Shown here piece by piece: positions 1 through 5,706 of a DNA stretch of 14,363 nucleotides (position 1 is the stretch's first letter; each line of letters starts with the position of its first letter). The notes under the pieces are model-generated. The model saw only the letters and a list, made by a program, of their open reading frames with translations, did no database searches and was not told the origin of the DNA. Source of the DNA: an uncultured Clostridia bacterium (lineage in GTDB: Bacteria; Bacillota; Clostridia; TANB77; CAG-508). The stretch is from contig CALXVF010000013.1 of the NCBI GenBank assembly GCA_944391895.1, forward strand, positions 1 through 14,363. Direction: 5' to 3'. The position numbers were made by a program, and so were the translations under genes.

Positions 1-2
1 AT

Positions 3-203
3 TTAATTACCTTTACTTTCTATATTAAGAGGGAAAATTTTAGAAATGTTAAGATTTTAAATTTTATTGAAAAAAATTTATCTGAATTAAATATTTTGAT
101 TGAAATTCATATTATCCATATATTACCATATTTGCTTTTAAATTTCAATAATAAGAATAAAATTTCAAGTACAAAATCGTCGACATTTTTTGACATATTT
201 TGA
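3..203 (+). CDS. Possible C-terminal end of an unidentified gene (partial, at window edge)
   Basis: One + frame stays open from the window edge for 66 codons to a TGA at 201-203, which is longer than expected by chance in DNA this AT-rich. The predicted peptide is Ile/Leu/Asn/Lys-rich and ends in ...TFFDIF. I do not recognise a family. Against it, G is rare in the first codon position compared with the clear genes here, so it may be a decayed gene or chance. No start is visible in the window. The last codons overlap the TTGACA repeats upstream of the next gene. Confidence 0.28.
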   Translation, partial: LITFTFYIKRENFRNVKILNFIEKNLSELNILIEIHIIHILPYLLLNFNNKNKISSTKSSTFFDIF

Positions 204-240
204 CAAATCTATTGTAATATATTTTTTAATAATGTATAAT
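190..240 (+). promoter_or_regulatory. Promoter region of the mini-MutS gene
   Basis: A perfect TATAAT at 235-240 has TTGTAA (212-217) 17 bp upstream, placing the start of transcription near 247, about 28 nt before the ATG. Two perfect TTGACA hexamers, exactly 10 bp apart, lie at 190-195 and 200-205. The first has TGTAAT 17 bp downstream (213-218), so overlapping promoters are possible. Which pair is used cannot be decided by eye. Confidence 0.55.
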
Positions 241-274
241 GCAATATGCTAATTTTTACCAAGAAGGAAATATC

Positions 275-690
275 ATGAGCAAATTATATAACTCATATTT
301 ATCTATGAAAAAACAGATAAAGATACTATTCTATTATTTAAATCAGGTATATTTTACATTTTACTTGATAATGATGCTAGACTTGTATCTTCAATTTTAA
401 ATTTGAAATTAACTCAACTAAATTCAGATGTTGTAAAATGTGGCTTTCCTATAAGCTCACTAGATAAATACTTACATTTATTGATAAAATATAATTTGAA
501 TGTAAAGATAATTGATTTAAGTTCTAACACTGTGTACAATCCAGATGAATTTTCTTACAATTCGGAAACTGATTCTTTACTTTTAGAACTTAGTCAATTA
601 AATGTAGACGAATTGTCTATAAAAGAAGCCTATTCTAAACTAGAGGATTTTAATAACAAAGCAAATAAGATATTAAATTTTAGAAATTGA
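275..690 (+). pseudogene. Stand-alone MutS domain I protein with MutS-like C-terminal helix; apparent -1 frameshift
   Basis: AAGGA at 264-268, 6 bp before ATG 275, fixes the start. The first 13 codons (MSKLYNSYLSMKK) read in one frame and the rest of the gene in the -1 frame. The break is at six A's (308-313); a seventh A would give one 138-residue protein. In that restored reading, residues 5-81 match the MutS N-terminal mismatch-recognition domain: a YL..K helix, then ILLFKSGIFY, an LT strand, CGFP, LDKYL and VKIID. The Phe-x-Glu mismatch motif of MutS (GDFYE) reads GIFYI, so Phe is kept and Glu is lost. Residues 105-128 (LELSQLNVDELSIKEAYSKL and what follows) resemble the short helical segment near the C-terminus of MutS. 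The MutS core and ATPase domains are absent. It lies 87 bp before mutS2, which naturally lacks domain I. The domain assignment comes from motif comparison by eye. The frameshift could be decay, phase variation, programmed slippage or an assembly error. Confidence 0.6.
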
Positions 691-714
691 TAGTTTATAT
701 CTATACAATAACAA

Positions 715-743
715 TTGCTTTTAATGGATTTTTAAGGTATAAT
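715..743 (+). promoter_or_regulatory. mutS2 promoter
   Basis: TTGCTT (715-720), a 17-bp spacer and a perfect TATAAT (738-743) predict a transcript starting near 750. The gene therefore has its own promoter and need not depend on the frameshifted gene upstream. Confidence 0.7.
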
Positions 744-777
744 TAATTCTGACAAAATAACATGAAAGGACTAAAAA

Positions 778-2967
778 ATGTTCGAAAAATTAGAATTTAA
801 TTTTATTAGAGATTCATTAAACAATTTAACATATACTTTTGAAGGAAAAAAACTCGCTTCAAACTTAAAACCTTCTTCTAATTCCTTAGAAGTTCAATCA
901 CTATTAAATGAAACTCAAGATGCTTTAAATGCCATTAATATAAATGGTAATTTCCCAATCTCTGAAATTTCAGATTTTTCTTTATGGATAAAAAAATTAA
1001 AAAGTGGTTCTACCCTTACTGCTAAAGGATTATTAGATTTATGTAGTATTCTTAGAATTAGTAGAGAACTTTCAGAATATTATAAAAAGGTTGAAAGTAA
1101 CATTGCCTTAGAATCTTTAAAGCCATATTTTGAAGCTTTATATTCTAACAAAGATATTGAAAATAAAATTAGCTCTGCCATTATTTCTGAAGATTTAATA
1201 GCAGATGAAGCTTCTAATAAGTTATTTTCTATTAGACAATCTAGAAAAAGTTTAGAGAGTGATATAAAAAGTAAGTTAAATGCTTTTATTCATTCATCTT
1301 CACATTCTAAATATATCATGGACCCAGTTGTCACCATAAGGTCGGGCAGATTTGTTGTTCCTATTAAAGAAGAATATAAAAGTGTTGTTAAAGGATTTAT
1401 ACATGATACATCTAGCAGTGGTTCTACTGTATACATTGAACCTATGGCAGTATTTGAAATCAACAATAAAATTAATGATTTGTTGGTTGAAGAAAATAAG
1501 GAAATTGAAAGAATATTGCAAGAACTTTCTAATTTATTAATTCCTATAGTAGATAAAATTGAAAGCAATATTTATTTAATCGGTAAGTTGGATTTCATTT
1601 CAGCCAAAGCCAAATTAGCTCTTAATATGAATGCCACAATGCCACTTTTAACTGATGAAATTAATCTTATAAAAGCAAGACATCCTTTAATTCCTAAAGA
1701 TAAGGTCGTTCCTAACAATATTTATGTTGGTAAAAGCTTTTCTACTTTAGTTATAACTGGACCAAATACAGGTGGAAAAACTGTTAGTCTTAAAACTGTT
1801 GGACTATTATGCTTAATGGCTCAATCTGGATTATTTATTCCAGCTAATGAAAATAGTAAGGTCAAAGTTTTTGATAATATTTTTGCAGATATCGGAGATG
1901 AACAAAGTATTGAAGAATCTTTAAGTACATTTTCTAGTCATATGACAAATATCGTAAATATTGTAGATAAGGTTACTTCTAAGAGCTTAGTTCTTGTTGA
2001 TGAGCTTGGTTCTGGAACTGACCCTATAGAAGGAGCTAATCTTGCAATTGCACTTCTTGAATACTTTCATAATAAAGGAGCAATTACTATTGCAACAACT
2101 CATTACCACGAAATAAAAAATTATTGCATTACTCATGATGGTTTTGAAAATGCCAGTCAAGAATTTAATATTGAAAAATTAGAGCCAACATATAAATTAC
2201 TTATTGGAATTCCAGGTAAAAGTAATGCCTTTGCAATTAGTAAACGTCTAGGTCTACCTTCAGATATCTTAGATAGAGCTAATTCTTTAATGAATAAGCC
2301 TGATACGGATATAGAAACTCTTATGAAAGAAATATATGATGATAGAATTACAATTGAGAATTTAAAGAAAGAAGAAGAAAAGAATTTACATCAAGCCGAA
2401 CTTCTAAGAAAAAATTTAGAAAATCAAGTTTCAGATAGATTAGCAAATGAAGAAAAGAAAATAGAAAAAGCTAAAAAGGAAGCAAGAGAAATTTTATTAG
2501 ATGCTAAGCAAGAAGCTAACCGTATTATTAAAGAACTTAATAATATTGATAATTCCAATTTAAAAAGAGCTAATCAATTAAGAGATAGATTAAATTCAAA
2601 TTTAAAAGAAACTGAAACCAATAGTAGACTTGATTTAAGTGTATTATTAAAGCTAAATAATCAAGAAACAAGTAAACCGACAAATAAAAGTACTGTTCAT
2701 ATTAATAATTCCGCGTCAAAACATGTTTCTTCAGAAATTAACCTTTTAGGAGAAAATGTTGACACTGCTGTTAATACTTTGGATAAATACTTAGATAATT
2801 GTGCAATGGCTCATTTAAAACAAGTCAGAGTAATTCATGGTAAAGGAACTGGAAAATTACGAGAAGGAATCCATGCCTACTTAAAAACTTCTAAATATGT
2901 TAAAAGCTACAGAATTGCTGGATTTGGTGAAGGAGATTATGGAGTAACTATTGTTGAATTAAAATAA
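778..2967 (+). CDS. mutS2: MutS2 family protein (ATPase plus Smr domain), lacking the KOW domain
   Basis: MutS2 is a DNA-binding MutS-family ATPase without mismatch-recognition domain I. It is linked in different bacteria to suppression of recombination and, in Bacillus subtilis, to rescue of collided ribosomes. Visible parts: MutS core/lever helices (about 1-300), Walker A GPNTGGKT (328-335), DEQS with the following family signature (374-390), Walker B LVLVDELGSGTDP (404-416), TTH switch (440-442), a charged coiled coil (about 510-610) and a C-terminal Smr domain (about 653-729) with HGKGTG (687-692). At 729 residues it is roughly 55 shorter than the B. subtilis protein. The missing part is the KOW domain normally between coiled coil and Smr: only about 67 residues of polar linker separate IIKEL (583-587) from Smr. 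The Smr LDLRG motif reads INLLG (654-658), so the Asp and Arg are replaced. GAAAGGA (764-770) lies 7 bp before the ATG. Identity is certain; the cellular role is inferred. Confidence 0.96.
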   Translation: MFEKLEFNFIRDSLNNLTYTFEGKKLASNLKPSSNSLEVQSLLNETQDALNAININGNFPISEISDFSLWIKKLKSGSTLTAKGLLDLCSILRISRELSEYYKKVESNIALESLKPYFEALYSNKDIENKISSAIISEDLIADEASNKLFSIRQSRKSLESDIKSKLNAFIHSSSHSKYIMDPVVTIRSGRFVVPIKEEYKSVVKGFIHDTSSSGSTVYIEPMAVFEINNKINDLLVEENKEIERILQELSNLLIPIVDKIESNIYLIGKLDFISAKAKLALNMNATMPLLTDEINLIKARHPLIPKDKVVPNNIYVGKSFSTLVITGPNTGGKTVSLKTVGLLCLMAQSGLFIPANENSKVKVFDNIFADIGDEQSIEESLSTFSSHMTNIVNIVDKVTSKSLVLVDELGSGTDPIEGANLAIALLEYFHNKGAITIATTHYHEIKNYCITHDGFENASQEFNIEKLEPTYKLLIGIPGKSNAFAISKRLGLPSDILDRANSLMNKPDTDIETLMKEIYDDRITIENLKKEEEKNLHQAELLRKNLENQVSDRLANEEKKIEKAKKEAREILLDAKQEANRIIKELNNIDNSNLKRANQLRDRLNSNLKETETNSRLDLSVLLKLNNQETSKPTNKSTVHINNSASKHVSSEINLLGENVDTAVNTLDKYLDNCAMAHLKQVRVIHGKGTGKLREGIHAYLKTSKYVKSYRIAGFGEGDYGVTIVELK

Positions 2968-2970
2968 ATT

Positions 2971-3006
2971 TTCCGTTTAGGGATGATCCTTAAACGGAAT
3001 TTTTTC
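2971..3006 (+). terminator. mutS2 terminator
   Basis: A 13-bp stem (2971-2983 with 2987-2999, one G-U pair), a 3-nt loop and a run of six T's at 3000-3005 start 3 bp after the mutS2 stop. On the - strand the T-run after the stem is poor, so it serves the + strand mainly. Confidence 0.9.
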
Positions 3007-3032
3007 TTCTTTATCCATTATCATAATAGTTT

Positions 3033-3677
3033 TTATACTCTCCTTAAGCAATTTCTAAATTGTCTTTGACATGCACAAGTTCTACAAGCAGTTGTATTAG
3101 GGTCACCATTGCGTAATGTACCACATCCAATATTACAATTGTTGCCACTTCTATTTTGTAAGTTGTTATTTGAACAATTACATGGACAATTGTCACTATC
3201 GTCATTTTGAGCATTTATAGTATCTGCTAGCTCATCTATACTATTGCTTAATGCTACAACATTTTCATTAAAGCAAGCTAAATTTCTGCTAAATCCATTA
3301 TTGCCATTGCAACAATTTGAGCCGCTTCTGTTGTTACCGCTTCTTGTGTTTCCATTATTACAAGATGAACATTGCCCCTCTCTCGTTCTTGAATTATTAC
3401 CACAACATCTTCCATTATCATCTATGAAATTAATTTCAATAGTTCTATTAGATATCCTACAGAAAACGCTAACGATGTATGCCGTAATTAGTGCAATTAT
3501 TGCATATATAAAAGCTGCTATCAAGAAACCTACCCCATAAACTGTAAATGTTATAATAAGAAATACTGCTAATATTATTGCTGATACTAAAAAGGGATTT
3601 TTTAATATCTTTTGAAGTGCTATTGAGAATATAATTACTGCTATTGGAAATATAAATAGAAAAAGTATTAAATTCAT
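3033..3677 (-). CDS. Cysteine-rich membrane protein with DUF2651/YbeF-like N-terminus
   Basis: The 214-residue product begins with about 72 hydrophobic residues that form two or three membrane segments (roughly 1-20, 29-48 and 50-72). This part resembles the small DUF2651 (YbeF-like) membrane proteins of Firmicutes; that match is from memory of the pattern and is tentative. The remaining 140 residues are Asn/Gly/Ser/Arg-rich and hold 16 of its 17 cysteines, including CC pairs at 91-92 and 122-123, C103-x2-C106, C164-x-C-x-C168, C181-x3-C185 and C198-x2-C-x-C203. Such spacing could bind metal or form disulphides, but no known cluster signature is complete. An AAGGGGAT ribosome site (3681-3688) precedes ATG 3677. 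It starts 68 bp after truA and may be read through from it; no convincing promoter is seen in the gap. Function unknown. Confidence 0.75.
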   Translation of the reverse strand: MNLILFLFIFPIAVIIFSIALQKILKNPFLVSAIILAVFLIITFTVYGVGFLIAAFIYAIIALITAYIVSVFCRISNRTIEINFIDDNGRCCGNNSRTREGQCSSCNNGNTRSGNNRSGSNCCNGNNGFSRNLACFNENVVALSNSIDELADTINAQNDDSDNCPCNCSNNNLQNRSGNNCNIGCGTLRNGDPNTTACRTCACQRQFRNCLRRV

Positions 3678-3745
3678 ATTATCCCCTTGTATAGTTTATG
3701 TAAACAGTAAAAATATGTTACAATTTACAACAAATTAATACAAAT

Positions 3746-4486
3746 TTATTCTTCATATTTAACATCTACTAAGTATAATCCTGTTGGTGGTAAAGTTCTT
3801 CCTGCTTTTAATCTATCTCTTGCCTCTAATATTTCTTTTACTTCTTCTGGTTTTATTTTTCCTATTCCAACATCTACAAGTGTACCAGATATTATTCTTA
3901 CCATATTATATAAAAATCCATTTCCAGTAAGCTCTATTGTAACTATTTCGCCTTCTCTTGTAACTTTAGCATCATATATTGTTCTTACACTACTTTTACT
4001 ACTAGTTCCACTAGCTTTAAAAGATTTGAAATCATGCTCTCCTATTAAATATTTTATTCCCTTATTCATTTTTTCTTCATCTAATTTTTCTGGAAAATGA
4101 TATTGTAAATTTCTATAAATAGCCGTTCCTTGAACTGAGTTATTTATTACATACCTATATGTTTTTCTTTTACAAGTATATCTACTATGAAATTTTTCAT
4201 CTACTTCTTCTGCACTTTTAACTCGTATTGATTTTTTTAGCTTTGAATTCAATGCATATGGTATTTTCTCTATTGGAATATCTTTTTCTATTTTGAAATT
4301 AGCAACCTGAGCTAGAGCATGCACTCCAGCATCCGTTCTTCCAGATGCAATTAAATCTACTTTTTCTCCTGTTATCTCTTCTATTGCTCTTTCTATTTCT
4401 CCCTGAATATTTAATTTGTTGGGTTGCTTTTGCCATCCATTAAAGTCTTTTCCATCATATTCTATAATTATTTTTATATTTCTCAT
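3746..4486 (-). CDS. truA: tRNA pseudouridine(38-40) synthase TruA
   Basis: This enzyme converts uridines 38-40 in the anticodon stem-loop of many tRNAs to pseudouridine in the cytoplasm. The 246-residue product is of normal family length. It has the N-terminal IEYDG....GWQ motif (8-19), the catalytic motif GRTDAGVHA (49-57) with Asp52 as nucleophile, the FHSRYTCKRKTYRY segment (99-112), and FLYNMVR (191-197) followed by the usual SGTLVDVG. An AAAGGATA ribosome site (4491-4498) lies just upstream of ATG 4486. It follows cdaA by 61 bp, and a hairpin lies in that gap. Co-transcription with cdaA is therefore possible but may be attenuated. Nothing in the sequence suggests loss of function. Confidence 0.97.
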   Translation of the reverse strand: MRNIKIIIEYDGKDFNGWQKQPNKLNIQGEIERAIEEITGEKVDLIASGRTDAGVHALAQVANFKIEKDIPIEKIPYALNSKLKKSIRVKSAEEVDEKFHSRYTCKRKTYRYVINNSVQGTAIYRNLQYHFPEKLDEEKMNKGIKYLIGEHDFKSFKASGTSSKSSVRTIYDAKVTREGEIVTIELTGNGFLYNMVRIISGTLVDVGIGKIKPEEVKEILEARDRLKAGRTLPPTGLYLVDVKYEE

Positions 4487-4510
4487 TTTTTATCCTTTTC
4501 TTAAAAATTT

Positions 4511-4542
4511 ATTCGCCTAACAAGTATAAACTTTAGGCGAAT
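4511..4542 (-). terminator. Hairpin between cdaA and truA (possible attenuator or weak terminator)
   Basis: A perfect 10-bp stem, ATTCGCCTAA (4511-4520) with TTAGGCGAAT (4533-4542), encloses a 12-nt loop. In the gene direction (- strand) the stem is followed by AAA and then five T's, an imperfect U-tract. The opposite strand has a slightly better T-run. It may partly terminate cdaA transcripts or be an RNA processing or stability element. Confidence 0.5.
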
Positions 4543-4547
4543 TTTTA

Positions 4548-5468
4548 TTATTTATCTATAACATTATTTTCTTGTTTTTTTGCTTTTTTAGCAGCCATTC
4601 TTTCTCTCATCTTCGCAATACTATTCGATTTTTGCTCTGATCCAAATCTAGCAGTAACCAAATTCTTTATTAATATTCTTTTTAAAGCATCTTCTTTTAC
4701 ATCTGCAATTAATGTTCCATCTTTTGCAATTGATACTTTTCCTGTTTCTTCTGATACAACAACTGCAATAGCATCTGATTCTTTTGAAATACCAATTGCA
4801 GCTCTATGTCTTGTTCCTAATTCTTTTGCAATATCTTTATCATCTGCTAAAGGCAATATACATGCTGCTGCTGTAATTTTATTATTGCTTATTACTGCTG
4901 CTCCATCATGTAAAGGAGTTTTAGGTACAAATATATTAACTAATACTTGTGGTGATATTTCTGAATCTAACTTTATACCAGTTTCTATAATATCTTGTAT
5001 TTTTATATCTCTTTCAAATACAATTAATGCACCTGTTTTTGATTTTGCCATTTCTTCTACTGCAATTACTACTTTGTATATATCTTCCTTTGTTTTATCT
5101 CTTAAACTTTTATCTATTCCAAACATTTTAGTAAATGTACTTGAACCTAATTGTTCTAGAGCTCTTCTTAATTCTGGTTGGAAAATTATTAAAAGTGCTA
5201 TTACTCCATATGTCATAAATGAAGTAAGAATAAAATACAAAAGTCTTAATTCTAGCAAATTACTTAAGAATGTAATTACAATAAGCAATACTATTCCTTT
5301 TATTAATTGCCAAACTCTTGATTTTTTTGCTACTTTTATAAAATAAACAAGTAAAAACAATACTATTGTTATATCTAAAACAAATGTTACTATTTGCCAA
5401 GGATGTGAACTCAAATCACTTATATAATCTGCAAAATCGAAACTTAAGTTTGATATATTTTCAAACAT
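4548..5468 (-). CDS. cdaA: Membrane-bound diadenylate cyclase CdaA (DAC domain)
   Basis: CdaA makes cyclic di-AMP from two ATP at the membrane. In Firmicutes this second messenger controls potassium and osmolyte uptake and is tied to cell-wall homeostasis. The 306-residue product has three N-terminal membrane segments (about 25-43, 54-72 and 76-96), a linker helix starting FQPELRRALEQLG, and a DAC domain with the catalytic DGA motif (188-190) and the RHR motif (220-222), followed by SEETG (239-243). A basic tail (about 285-306) makes it longer than the 273-residue B. subtilis protein. ATG 5468 has AAAGGAGAT upstream. It lies 18 bp after a 49-residue membrane peptide and shares that gene's promoter. 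The usual next genes cdaR and glmM are replaced by truA, so either CdaR is encoded elsewhere or regulation differs. Confidence 0.96.
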   Translation of the reverse strand: MFENISNLSFDFADYISDLSSHPWQIVTFVLDITIVLFLLVYFIKVAKKSRVWQLIKGIVLLIVITFLSNLLELRLLYFILTSFMTYGVIALLIIFQPELRRALEQLGSSTFTKMFGIDKSLRDKTKEDIYKVVIAVEEMAKSKTGALIVFERDIKIQDIIETGIKLDSEISPQVLVNIFVPKTPLHDGAAVISNNKITAAACILPLADDKDIAKELGTRHRAAIGISKESDAIAVVVSEETGKVSIAKDGTLIADVKEDALKRILIKNLVTARFGSEQKSNSIAKMRERMAAKKAKKQENNVIDK

Positions 5469-5486
5469 ACTATTTATCTCCTTTTA

Positions 5487-5636
5487 TTAAATATAATACA
5501 TCAAATAAAAAATTAATGTTCCTGATGTTGCAAGTAACATACATATTAAAACTATTAATGCAACAAGCCTACCAAAGTTCTTTTTTATATCAAAATGTCT
5601 TTTATTTTTCACTTTCTTTTTTACTTCTGTTTTCAC
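5487..5636 (-). CDS. 49-residue single-pass membrane peptide upstream of cdaA (overlooked small gene)
   Basis: A GTG at 5634-5636 has an AGAAGGA ribosome site (5646-5652) 9 bp upstream and reads 49 codons to TAA at 5487-5489. The product has a very basic N-terminus of 23 residues (KTEVKKKVKNKRHFDIKKN) followed by one hydrophobic helix (about 24-47) ending MYYI. By the positive-inside rule the tail would be cytoplasmic. It starts about 30 nt after a strong predicted promoter and ends 18 bp before cdaA, so it is the first gene of the cdaA operon. I know no family for it. It could modulate the cyclase, act on its own, or be a leader peptide. An in-frame TTG 9 bp upstream is an unlikely start because it sits directly on the ribosome site. 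Confidence 0.7.
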   Translation of the reverse strand: MKTEVKKKVKNKRHFDIKKNFGRLVALIVLICMLLATSGTLIFYLMYYI

Positions 5637-5673
5637 TTTCGTCAATCCTTCTTTCTTGCTATATTATGTTTAT

Positions 5674-5702
5674 ATTTTATCATTTAGTATAGTTAAAGTC
5701 AA
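5674..5702 (-). promoter_or_regulatory. Promoter of the 49-aa peptide-cdaA operon
   Basis: On the - strand, TTGACT (5697-5702), a 17-bp spacer and TAAAAT (5674-5679) preceded by TGA form an extended -10 promoter. Transcription should start near 5667. The -35 lies immediately after the recG stop codon (5707-5709), so cdaA is uncoupled from recG. Confidence 0.75.
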
Positions 5703-5706
5703 CAAA

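Noticed and set aside
275..690. Treating the TTG at 403 as the true start of a 95-residue protein.
   Set aside because: It has no ribosome site, and conserved MutS domain I sequence (ILLFKSGIFY and on) lies upstream in the same frame.
3678..3745. A promoter for the cysteine-rich membrane gene in the truA gap.
   Set aside because: TTGTAA-like and TA-rich hexamers occur, but no pair has both good spacing and a good -10.
5366..5692. Long open frames on the + strand across the cdaA/recG region (and similar ones opposite gapN and FIST).
   Set aside because: They lie opposite clearly real genes, have no ribosome sites, and encode Leu/Phe-rich low-complexity peptides typical of antisense reading.
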